A stretch of 64,000 bases of DNA from Halogranum rubrum (GTDB lineage: Archaea > Halobacteriota > Halobacteria > Halobacteriales > Haloferacaceae): assembly GCF_900114455.1 (NCBI RefSeq), contig NZ_FOTC01000002.1, positions 963,012-1,027,011 of the forward strand, in the 5' to 3' direction. How positions within the stretch are numbered: the stretch's first letter is position 1; each line of letters opens with the position of its first letter. The notes under the pieces are model-generated. The model saw only the letters and a list, made by a program, of their open reading frames with translations. It ran no database searches and was not told the origin of the DNA. This document shows positions 9,086 to 16,662 of this stretch, in pieces. A program made the translations under genes and the position numbers.

Positions 9086-9888
9086 GACGCGTCACCTCCG
9101 GTGTGGCGCTCGATACCGTGTTTCGCCAGGAGTGTCTCGGCGATACTCGCCGTCCACTGGGCGGCCGTCCGCGGGTCCAAGATGAACTTCGTCGACTCGA
9201 CGAGGTAGCCCGGTTGCCCGAGGTCACCGGCGACTTTGTGCATCAGGAGCGGGTGGTCGCCGTCGACGAGGTTGCCGCGTTTGTACCGGTGGTACGGCAT
9301 GTACCACGGGACGACTGTTTCGTTCACCTCGGCGATTGTCTGCTCGGCGTACTGTGGTGCAGGTTCGACGCGACTCGGGAAGATGACCTGTCCGACGAAG
9401 CTCTCGTGGGTTCGATAGATTCCCTTCGAGGAGTGGAGGTCGAGGACCACGTCGGGGTCGGCGTCGGTGACGACACCCCACAGCGCGCGCGCCAGTTTCG
9501 TCGTCGGTTGCTCGCCCGGCGGGAACTTCCGGTTGAAGTCGCCTTGGTCGTTCTTTCGCGTTCCACGGTCGATGGCGACGCGGTTCGCCTCCGGGACGGC
9601 GACGATACGGCCGGCGTCGATGTCCCACGACGCGACTTCGGTGGCCGCTCGGTAGCCGCTCGGTTCGTCGCCGTGCATCCCGCCGACGACGACGGCCGTC
9701 GGGCCGTCTGCCGGCGCGTCGATGGTGACGATGTCCGTCTCGTACTTCGTTCCGGCGAGCAACGTCGACGTCGTCCGCTCGGAGACTCGCTCGCCCTGCA
9801 TCGCTGTCGCAGTCCCCGCCGCGGCGACGCCGACGCCCGAACATCCGAGCGCCGCCGTCGCGCGTTCGATGAAGGTCCGTCGTCTCAT
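9082..9888 (-). CDS. Tat-exported succinylglutamate desuccinylase/aspartoacylase-like M14 protein
   Basis: The 268-aa protein begins with RRRTFIER followed by an Ala/Gly-rich hydrophobic stretch to about residue 30, a Tat signal peptide, so it is probably exported folded. The mature part has the M14-family zinc ligands: H72 and E75 in GGMHGDEPSG and H152 in DLHSSKG. It also has DFNRKFPPG at 117-125, conserved in desuccinylase/aspartoacylase proteins, and a candidate catalytic Glu in YLVESTKF. It probably cleaves an amide bond in a small N-acylated molecule outside the cell. It is coupled to a small membrane protein downstream. Confidence 0.85.
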   Translation of the reverse strand: MRRRTFIERATAALGCSGVGVAAAGTATAMQGERVSERTTSTLLAGTKYETDIVTIDAPADGPTAVVVGGMHGDEPSGYRAATEVASWDIDAGRIVAVPEANRVAIDRGTRKNDQGDFNRKFPPGEQPTTKLARALWGVVTDADPDVVLDLHSSKGIYRTHESFVGQVIFPSRVEPAPQYAEQTIAEVNETVVPWYMPYHRYKRGNLVDGDHPLLMHKVAGDLGQPGYLVESTKFILDPRTAAQWTASIAETLLAKHGIERHTGGDAS

Positions 9889-10058
9889 TGTGCGCTCTTA
9901 GAGAGACGAGGAGAATATTATCGGGGGACTAAACGTGAGAGAGGCGGCAATCGGTGCCGTCCGTGCCACGGTCACCCATAGACACGGGGGCAGAGGGACA
10001 ACACAGACACGGACACAGACACACGGTTCTGACGAACACGATTCGGACGCACTGGTCG

Positions 10059-10403
10059 TCACTCGTCGGCGTTCGAGTCGTCGTCGCTCTCTCGCCCCGC
10101 TCGCTCCGGAAGTCGTCGCGAGAGGCGTTCGAACCGACTGCGTGCGCGTTCCCGGCGCGACGCCGTCTCCTGTGTGTCCAACGTCGCCGCCGCGAGTTCA
10201 CCGGCTTCGAGTCGAACACAGAGGACTGAATCGGCCATCCGGCCGAGAGACGGGAGTTCAGCGAGTGGAGCGACGAGTTCGCCGACGGCGTCGCCCTCAC
10301 GTTCGAGGACGAGCACCGCGAGTTCCGCTCCTCTCTCTTCACCCGCTTCGATTCGGTCGACGACGGCGGTGTACCAGCCGTCTGCTGTCTCTACGTCGTC
10401 CAT
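10059..10403 (-). CDS. DUF3006-like protein
   Basis: A 114-aa acidic protein whose N-terminal half (VVDRIEAGEE... followed by LVLEREGDAVGELVAPLAELP) fits the small DUF3006 beta-domain, with a charged Arg/Glu-rich C-terminal tail. It overlaps the stop of the upstream metallo-beta-lactamase gene by one base (TGATG). DUF3006 proteins often accompany ComEC-like MBL proteins, which supports the assignment. The function is unknown. Confidence 0.7.
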   Translation of the reverse strand: MDDVETADGWYTAVVDRIEAGEERGAELAVLVLEREGDAVGELVAPLAELPSLGRMADSVLCVRLEAGELAAATLDTQETASRRERARSRFERLSRRLPERAGRESDDDSNADE

Positions 10404-11881
10404 CAGTACGCCTCCTGTAGGACCGGTTCACCCGCCGCGGTCATCACGGTGACGACGTCGCCGTCGTTGTTCCAGACGGGCGACGACGCGTTCCAGTAGT
10501 ACCGCGTCGTGGTGTCGGTTCCGGCACCGGTAGAGAGCGTCAGTCGTTCGCCGGGAACGAGCGTCGCTCCCACGGGGAACGTGTACGTCGCTCCACGCTC
10601 GTCGCGGACGGTCCATCCCGAGAGGTCGAGCGTCACGTCACCAGTGTTCTCGAAGACGACGTACTCGTCGCCGAGGTTCGTCCGGTCGTCGCCTGCGGCG
10701 TCGGCGTGGACGCTCACGAGTACGAGTCGCCCATCCTCGTCGTCTCCGTCGGGTCGGGCGTCGTCACCACCGTCGGTGACGAGGACGGGCGTCGTCTGCT
10801 CGCCGGTCGACACACGGAGTCGAAGTCTTTCGCGAACGGGGTCGGCCGTTCCCGATTCGACGGCGGGTGCGTCGCGGAGTTCGAGTGGGTCCGTCGGTGC
10901 GGCCCGCTGTGTCGACACGGTGAGCGTCTCGCCGTTGCTTACGACGACGACGTCGCCGTGAGTGCCCGTCCAGTAGGTCGGCAGCGACCGGGCCGCGAAT
11001 CGGTCGAGTGTCTCCTCGTGGGGGTGGCCGAACTGAGAGTCGTAATCACTGGAGACGACGACGAGGAGTGGCTCAGAAGCGTTCAAGAGCGCATCGCTGG
11101 TACTGGTTCGACTCCCGTGGTGGCCCGCTTGCAGGACTGTCGTCCGTAGCTCGGAGCCGTATCGCTCGACGAGATACGCTTCCCCCGTCTCTTCGGCGTC
11201 GCCAGTCAGGAGCACACTCGTCTCTCCGAAGGTGACGTGGAGGACGACGCTGTTCTCGTTTCGGCGCTCCCCGGCGAGGTACGGGTCTGGTGGTGCGAGG
11301 ACGCGCACTGTCGCTCCCGCGAACGGGAGTTCGTCACCTGTCCGGACCTCGTAGAGCGGGACGTCGTACGTCTCGACAGCGTCGAGGTAGCGACCGTAGG
11401 TCGCCGTCGTCGAGACGAGACCGGGGTCGTAGACGGCACCGACGCCGTCGGCCTCCGTCTCGTAGTACGTGATGACGGCGGCGTGCCCGCCGATGTGGTC
11501 GGCGTCGGCGTGGGTCGTCACCAAATGGTCGAGACGGGTCACGTTGGCGCGTTGGAGATACGCGAGCACCTCGTCGCCGTCGTCGGTGAAGTCGCCCGTG
11601 TCGACGAGCATCGTCTCGCCAGTCGGTCCTACCAGGAGGACGCTCGCTGACTGGCCGACATTGACGAAGTGAACCGCGAGCGTGCCGTTCGGTGCACTGC
11701 CACCGTCTCCCCTGCTTTCGGCAGGCGTCGCCGAGGCGTCGAGTGGCGTGAACACCGACTCCGACGACGAGTCGTCCGTCGGCGCGACGAGACAGCACCC
11801 GACGAGAATCACCACTCCACCGACGACTGCGAGGACGACGAGGAACACGAGCGCAAGCGTGAGAACCCGGCGAGATACCAT
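10403..11881 (-). CDS. membrane-anchored ComEC-like MBL-fold protein with lamin-tail domain
   Basis: From ATG 11881 this is 492 aa. One membrane anchor lies at about residues 7-31 and faces the rest of the protein outward. A metallo-beta-lactamase domain of the ComEC/Rec2 type spans about 66-320, with metal-ligand motif HADADHIGGH starting at H124, then LLTGDAEE and QAGHHGSR. An Asp/Gly-rich linker leads to a C-terminal lamin-tail-like beta domain (about 388-492, with YVVFENTGDVTLDLSGWTVRD). An upstream in-frame ATG at 11995 would add 38 residues with no support. It is probably an extracellular nuclease or phosphodiesterase; DNA degradation or uptake is an inference from the ComEC likeness. 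Confidence 0.85.
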   Translation of the reverse strand: MVSRRVLTLALVFLVVLAVVGGVVILVGCCLVAPTDDSSSESVFTPLDASATPAESRGDGGSAPNGTLAVHFVNVGQSASVLLVGPTGETMLVDTGDFTDDGDEVLAYLQRANVTRLDHLVTTHADADHIGGHAAVITYYETEADGVGAVYDPGLVSTTATYGRYLDAVETYDVPLYEVRTGDELPFAGATVRVLAPPDPYLAGERRNENSVVLHVTFGETSVLLTGDAEETGEAYLVERYGSELRTTVLQAGHHGSRTSTSDALLNASEPLLVVVSSDYDSQFGHPHEETLDRFAARSLPTYWTGTHGDVVVVSNGETLTVSTQRAAPTDPLELRDAPAVESGTADPVRERLRLRVSTGEQTTPVLVTDGGDDARPDGDDEDGRLVLVSVHADAAGDDRTNLGDEYVVFENTGDVTLDLSGWTVRDERGATYTFPVGATLVPGERLTLSTGAGTDTTTRYYWNASSPVWNNDGDVVTVMTAAGEPVLQEAY

Positions 11882-12022
11882 CACCGAGAGGAGGAAGCGA
11901 GAGGAGACAACCCTTCTGCCCATCGATGGAGGGTGAGTGCGTGACTGCGCCCACTCGGGAGGAGAAAGCCGGTAAATACAGCCATCAATCATCACTGTTC
12001 TTCACGCGTTACTGGAGATGCA

Positions 12023-12262
12023 ATGGCTCGAAACTTCACCGACGACGACCGAAACAAACCCGTCTACACCGCGACCGGCGACCGAATCGGAACCATCCGC
12101 GACGTCCACGACGACCGTGCGACCGTCGACCGCGACGATGACGCGGACCTCACGGACAAGGTGAAAGACTTCCTCGGCTGGGGCGACGACGACTCGGACG
12201 AGATTCGCAGCGAACACGTCGACTCGAACGACGACGAGATTCGACTCCGCGAGCAGCGGTAG
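12023..12262 (+). CDS. small PRC-barrel-like protein
   Basis: A 79-aa highly acidic protein. The opening KPVYTATGDRIGTIRDVHDDRATVD is the strand pattern of PRC-barrel domains (a stored property, then a switch to a beta barrel). It is followed by an amphipathic LTDKVKDFLGW segment and a closing strand DDEIRLREQR. PRC-barrel proteins in archaea include RNA- and division-related factors, and the role of this short form is unknown. It is monocistronic and divergent from the MBL gene. Confidence 0.75.
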   Translation: MARNFTDDDRNKPVYTATGDRIGTIRDVHDDRATVDRDDDADLTDKVKDFLGWGDDDSDEIRSEHVDSNDDEIRLREQR

Positions 12263-12589
12263 TCCGACAGCCTCCAGTCCAGTTCCAGTTCCTGCTGCAC
12301 CCCATCTCTTCGAATCGACGCACCCAGCGTTCTCGCTCTCGACGAACGTGAGCATCGCGTCTCGCGCTGTCGGCGGAGCCAGCCCCGCCGCACGATTGCT
12401 CGCCAGTCGTACACGCTCGTCTTCCTCGTCGTGTTGTTCACCCGCTTCGCCACGTTTCTCGTCGCGAGACAGTGGATAGACGTGTCGGAGAGCGACCGAG
12501 ACAAACCCGACGACCGAACCGACTCGAACCGAGCCACGTCGTTTTCCGTCTGCCACACGCCTTTTATCGTTCTCGCCGTCGCTACTGCT
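12263..12589 (+). other. intergenic, 327 bp, no gene seen
   Basis: No reading frame here has convincing haloarchaeal codon use or a recognisable product on either strand. The only clear signal is the TTTTAT box at the 3' end, described with the aldo/keto reductase promoter. The rest may hold the 3' end of the upstream transcript. Confidence 0.5.
12561..12568 (+). promoter_or_regulatory. TATA-like box of the aldo/keto reductase gene
   Basis: The AT-rich CTTTTATC lies about 25 nt before the GTG at 12590, the spacing expected when transcription starts at or next to the start codon. It supports choosing GTG 12590 over the longer in-frame extension back to 12431. Confidence 0.6.
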
Positions 12590-13393
12590 GTGACGAATCT
12601 CGACCTACCGGCCATCGGCTACGGGACGTCCGGCGACGAAGACGGCGACGTGTGGACCGACAGCGTCGCGGCGGCGTTGCACGCCGGCTACCGCCACGTC
12701 GACACCGCACAGATGTACGAGAACGAAGCGGCAGTCGGCGCGGGAATCGAACGGAGCGACGTGGACCGCGAGGACGTCGTGTTGGCGACGAAAGTACATC
12801 CCGAGAATCTCGCACCCGACGACGTACAGCGCACAGCGAGAGAGAGTCTCGACCGTCTCGGCGTCGAATCGGTCGACATGCTCTACGTCCACTGGCCGGC
12901 GAAAGCGTACGACGCCGAAGCGACGCTTCCAGCGTTCGACGAACTCCGTGGTGACGGACTGACCGACCACGTCTGTCTGAGCAACTTCACTCCAGAACTC
13001 CTCGACGAAGCGCGCGACGTGCTCGATGCACCCATCGCCGCCCACCAAGTCGAGTGCCATCCGCTCCTCCCACAAGAGGAACTCCGCGAGTACGCGAAGC
13101 AGCACGACCACACGCTCGTCGCCTACTCGCCGCTGGGCCGCGGGAAGATTATCGACCACCCGGTTCTCGTCGACGTCGCGGAGAAACACGACGTCTCGAC
13201 GGCGCAGGTGTGTCTGGCGTGGGCCGTCGAACACGACGTCGTCCCGATTCCGAAATCGACGGGCGACCACATCGCCGACAACCTCGACGCGACGACGCTG
13301 GAACTGGACGAAGAGGACCTCGGCAGTATCGACGATATCGAAGAACGGCGGCGCGTAATCGACCCCGAGATGGGGCCGTGGAACCGCGACTGA
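12590..13393 (+). CDS. aldo/keto reductase
   Basis: A 267-aa NADPH-dependent aldo/keto reductase of the 2,5-diketogluconate reductase-like group. The catalytic tetrad is visible: D38 and Y43 (HVDTAQMY), K68 (ATKVHPE) and H101 (YVHWPA). The coenzyme-binding end has VPIPKSTGDHIADNL. It is cytoplasmic and reduces a carbonyl compound to the alcohol; the substrate is not predictable. Start GTG 12590 is supported by the TATA-like box just upstream and by family length. Confidence 0.9.
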   Translation: MTNLDLPAIGYGTSGDEDGDVWTDSVAAALHAGYRHVDTAQMYENEAAVGAGIERSDVDREDVVLATKVHPENLAPDDVQRTARESLDRLGVESVDMLYVHWPAKAYDAEATLPAFDELRGDGLTDHVCLSNFTPELLDEARDVLDAPIAAHQVECHPLLPQEELREYAKQHDHTLVAYSPLGRGKIIDHPVLVDVAEKHDVSTAQVCLAWAVEHDVVPIPKSTGDHIADNLDATTLELDEEDLGSIDDIEERRRVIDPEMGPWNRD

Positions 13394-13432
13394 CGCGACT
13401 GACGTGAGTGTCTGTGGTCGGCTACTCTCCGC

Positions 13433-14506
13433 TCAACGCTGTGAGTCGCGGAGGATGAACGGCCCGATAGCGAGTGTCCGCTTCGCGATGGTCGCGATAC
13501 GTGCGATGTACGAGATGAGTAGTAAGAAGGGAAGAGACGTCACGGCGAACCCACTCGCGGTCATCCAGATGAGGTTCGGGACGCCGAGCGATTCGCCGGT
13601 TATCGCACTCCCGCCGAGATACGTCGTGATGAACCCGGCGACGATGAGCGCCGGCAACGAGAGATAGAGGATGTTCTGTGACAGGCTGATGAGTTCCCAC
13701 TCGAAGTACAACGTCTTGATGTGCTCGCGAGCGGGGCCGAACATCGAGAGCGCGCGCTTCAGGTCGTCGAAGATGGTGAGCGTCTCGTCGGAGATGTCGT
13801 CGTCGTACTCGTCGACGAGTCGCTCGACTTGGAAGATTTTCCACCCGTAGTTGTAGTCGAGTGCCGCGGCGAGGACGGTGTAGGACCCGAACTTCCGCCC
13901 TTCGAGTCGGTCCGCTGCGGTGTCGGCGTTGTCGATGAGACTGTCGGTGAATTCGGCGACTTCGCTCCGGAGCGTCTCGTTGTCGGCGTCGGCGACCGAG
14001 TCGCGGAGAGCCGTCGCGTAGTCTTTGCTCTCCAAGATGAGCGCACGGAGGAATTCCGAGGGGTCTGCCGGAACCGGTGTCCCGGTAATCTCTTTCGTGT
14101 ACTCGCGAAAGTCCATCGTGCTGCTCATCCGTTCGTGCTGGTCACCGAGCGGGCCGTTCTCCTGTGAGATGACTATCTGCGAGATGGTCAACACGAGTGT
14201 GACCCCGGTGATGATGGCTGCAATCATCGTCGAGAAGACGGTTTCGACCGTGTCGGCGGTCTGTGCATCGGTCAGGTAGTACTGATAGAAGAACGTCCCA
14301 CCGAAGACGAACACGCCGAAGATGAGAAGCGACATCAACCCGGCCACGAACAGACGGTTTCCGTCGAGGACGACCCACGTCTTGACGCGCGTCTCGCCGG
14401 CGCGCTTGCGCATCGTGTTCGCGGTACTGACTTCGTCGACGTCCGACGCGTCGACGTTCGGATTCTCCGCTCGCGTCTCGATGCTCTCTGCGGAGTCTTC
14501 ACTCAT
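13433..14506 (-). CDS. haloarchaeal membrane protein, paralogue of 15265-16278
   Basis: From ATG 14506, 357 aa. After an acidic N-terminal tail there are two membrane segments (about residues 45-70 and 80-107), a long cytoplasmic-looking helical region of about 150 residues, then two or three more membrane segments near the C-terminus (about 265-345). It aligns along its length with the protein encoded at 15265-16278: both have VETVFSxxxxAIIT, then LG-Q-RM-TMDF, MFGPxREx(I/V)KxLYxxW, and a closing TL-x-x-GP-x-IL. No characterised family is recognised. The topology (short helices flanking a large soluble domain) could suit a channel or a sensor, but that is inference. Confidence 0.8.
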   Translation of the reverse strand: MSEDSAESIETRAENPNVDASDVDEVSTANTMRKRAGETRVKTWVVLDGNRLFVAGLMSLLIFGVFVFGGTFFYQYYLTDAQTADTVETVFSTMIAAIITGVTLVLTISQIVISQENGPLGDQHERMSSTMDFREYTKEITGTPVPADPSEFLRALILESKDYATALRDSVADADNETLRSEVAEFTDSLIDNADTAADRLEGRKFGSYTVLAAALDYNYGWKIFQVERLVDEYDDDISDETLTIFDDLKRALSMFGPAREHIKTLYFEWELISLSQNILYLSLPALIVAGFITTYLGGSAITGESLGVPNLIWMTASGFAVTSLPFLLLISYIARIATIAKRTLAIGPFILRDSQR

Positions 14507-14781
14507 CGGCACACACCACTCTCGAAAGAGAGAGTCGTCGACCTCCAGCCCGCGTGTCTGTCGTTCATTCAGGAGACGACCAACGTACGTCGAGCACTTC
14601 AGAACACCGCTCTCACTCACCGCCCTTTCTCACTTCCCCTCTGCTCATCTCTCCTCAGCTCTGCTTATCTCTCCAATCCCCCCTCTCCTTAGCTCGATTC
14701 CTTCGTCGGTCCCATCGCTCACAGCCGAGTGACCGAGCAGCCGCCAGTGCAGTGATAAGGCTTCCACGAGCAGAGTAGCCA

Positions 14782-15177
14782 ATGGAACACACATCTCGAC
14801 TGTGGCGTGTCACTCTCGTCGGACTTCTCCTCGTCGCCTGCAGTGGCTGTGTAACCGTCCAACCGGATGTCGTCGTACAGGAAGACGACTCGAGCGTGTT
14901 CGAATCGGTGACCACGAACAGCGAGTGGGGCACGTCGTCCGTCCAGGCGTCGGTGACGCTCACCTCGTCGGCGACGACGAGCCAAGGGGTGACGCAGATA
15001 AACGTGATAACGAGAGACGGAAAGTCGTTCTACACGACGACAGTCGACAGCGGCCAGACGAACGTCTCACTGCCGGTCCCGACTGGCCAAGCGTCCACAC
15101 TCGTCGCCGTGAACACCGTCAACGGAACTGTCGTCGGGATGCAGAACGTGACCGTCACTGGGACAAGGTATCCGTAA
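14782..15177 (+). CDS. putative lipoprotein
   Basis: A 131-aa secreted protein. A short N-terminal region with Arg is followed by a hydrophobic stretch ending in a lipobox-like LVAC (or GC three residues on), so the mature protein is probably lipid-anchored outside the cell. The remainder is Thr/Ser/Val-rich with beta-strand character and several N-x-S/T sites. It sits between two divergently placed paralogous membrane protein genes and may be their partner. No family is recognised. Confidence 0.75.
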   Translation: MEHTSRLWRVTLVGLLLVACSGCVTVQPDVVVQEDDSSVFESVTTNSEWGTSSVQASVTLTSSATTSQGVTQINVITRDGKSFYTTTVDSGQTNVSLPVPTGQASTLVAVNTVNGTVVGMQNVTVTGTRYP

Positions 15178-15264
15178 GAGACTGTTGCTGCTGACACTGT
15201 CGCCACCGCTGTTCGTCGTCGTTGCGTTCGAACCGAAACACACCGTCGAGTGACTGCGCTCGTC

Positions 15265-16278
15265 CTACGTGAGGATGAGCGGTCCGACGGTCAGCGTCTG
15301 TTTCGCGAGCGTCGCCAGTCGAAGCACGTACGACGTGAACACCAAGAACGGCGTGACCGAGATGGCGAACGCGGCGCTGACGACCCAAAGCATCGTCTCC
15401 AGACCGAACAGCGTCCCGGGGAACGTCGTCGGGTCGACGAAGACGACCATCCCGCCGGCGACGATGAGTGCCGGAACCGACGCGTAGAGAATCGCTCGCG
15501 AGAGTTTGACCAGCGCCCACTGGATGTACAGAACCTTGACGTACTCGCGGACGGGTCCGAACATCGCCACGGCTTCCAACATCTCTCTGAACGCCGTCCG
15601 CTCGTCTGTACTGAGTGCGTCTTCGTACACCTCGCCGAGTCGTCGGATGTCGTGTATCTTCTGGGCGTAGTTGAAGTCGAGTGCCGGCGAGACGACGGTG
15701 AACGTCCCGAAGTCGGCGTCTTCCAACTCCTCGTGTGCCGTCTCTGCGTTGCCGTGGAGGTCGCTGACGTACCGGTCTATCTCGGCCCGGAGTCGCTCGT
15801 CGTCGTTGTCGCCGACCGACTCTCGCAGCGTAGTCGCCCGGTCTTGACTCACGCGAAGGAGCTTTCTGAGGAACGTCGCCGGTTCGGAGGGCGTGGTCGT
15901 GCCGAACAGTTCGTCGGTGTTCTGATAGAAGTCCATCGTCGTGTCCATCCGCGTCCGCTGCGTCCCGAGCGACCCGATCTCTTGCGAGAGAACGAGTTGA
16001 TTGATGGAGACGACGAGCGTCGTACTCGTGATGATGGCACCGACGAGTCCCGAGAACACCGTCTCGACCATGTCGCTCGTCTTCATCATCGACACGAGCG
16101 ATACCGGCTTGAACGCGCCGAACACCACGAACGAGATGAAGACGCAGAGTGCGAGGACTCCCACGAGTACCCAGCGGTTGACGGAGAGCAGCACCCAAAA
16201 GAGGTACTCGTTCACGTCGGTCCGTTTCCGAAGCTTGTTCGGCGTCGACAGTTCTCGTTCGGTCTCGATGTCACTCAT
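15265..16278 (-). CDS. haloarchaeal membrane protein, paralogue of 13433-14506
   Basis: From ATG 16278, 337 aa. It has the same plan as the neighbouring paralogue: acidic tail, two membrane segments near residues 28-50 and 65-92, a large helical soluble region that opens with LGTQRTRMDTTMDFYQN, and two or three C-terminal membrane segments ending in LTVGPLILT. The start overlaps the last codons of the DUF4177-type gene by 8 bp, so those two are likely cotranscribed. The function is unknown. Confidence 0.8.
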   Translation of the reverse strand: MSDIETERELSTPNKLRKRTDVNEYLFWVLLSVNRWVLVGVLALCVFISFVVFGAFKPVSLVSMMKTSDMVETVFSGLVGAIITSTTLVVSINQLVLSQEIGSLGTQRTRMDTTMDFYQNTDELFGTTTPSEPATFLRKLLRVSQDRATTLRESVGDNDDERLRAEIDRYVSDLHGNAETAHEELEDADFGTFTVVSPALDFNYAQKIHDIRRLGEVYEDALSTDERTAFREMLEAVAMFGPVREYVKVLYIQWALVKLSRAILYASVPALIVAGGMVVFVDPTTFPGTLFGLETMLWVVSAAFAISVTPFLVFTSYVLRLATLAKQTLTVGPLILT

Positions 16279-16468
16279 CGAGTACCTGCCGCTTGAGGAG
16301 CAAGAACTTCGTCCCCCCTTTGTCGTAGTCGATGGGTCCAACGAGTTCCCACCCCTCGGCACCCAGTTCGTTGAGTTCGGCCGTCGGGTCGACGACTTCC
16401 CGTTTCGTGAGTCCCTTCGGTGGCTCCAGTGCTTTGTACTCCCACGTCGGTCGACTAGCAGTACACAT
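16271..16468 (-). CDS. DUF4177 family small protein
   Basis: A 65-aa protein with the DUF4177 pattern: an N-terminal strand WEYKALEPP, then a helix LNELGAEGWELVG and a final strand FLLLKRQ. It overlaps the start of the downstream membrane protein gene by 8 bp. DUF4177 proteins are short ferredoxin-like domains of unknown role, often cotranscribed with membrane proteins. Confidence 0.8.
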   Translation of the reverse strand: MCTASRPTWEYKALEPPKGLTKREVVDPTAELNELGAEGWELVGPIDYDKGGTKFLLLKRQVLDE

Positions 16469-16662
16469 ACCCAGTACGTCTCCCCGTCAGCCCTTAAGCG
16501 ATGTCGCCGCTGGAGGGGTTTCGAGGGCGTCGCTGTCTCCATTCTCGGCTACAGCGGTCGTTTGCATAGAAGAGAGAACGGTCTTGCGAACGTCGATATC
16601 TGGACAGTGAGTTCTTCACCCAACGGTTCGAAGCGTGACGCGTTTCCTAGTTAACGAACTCC

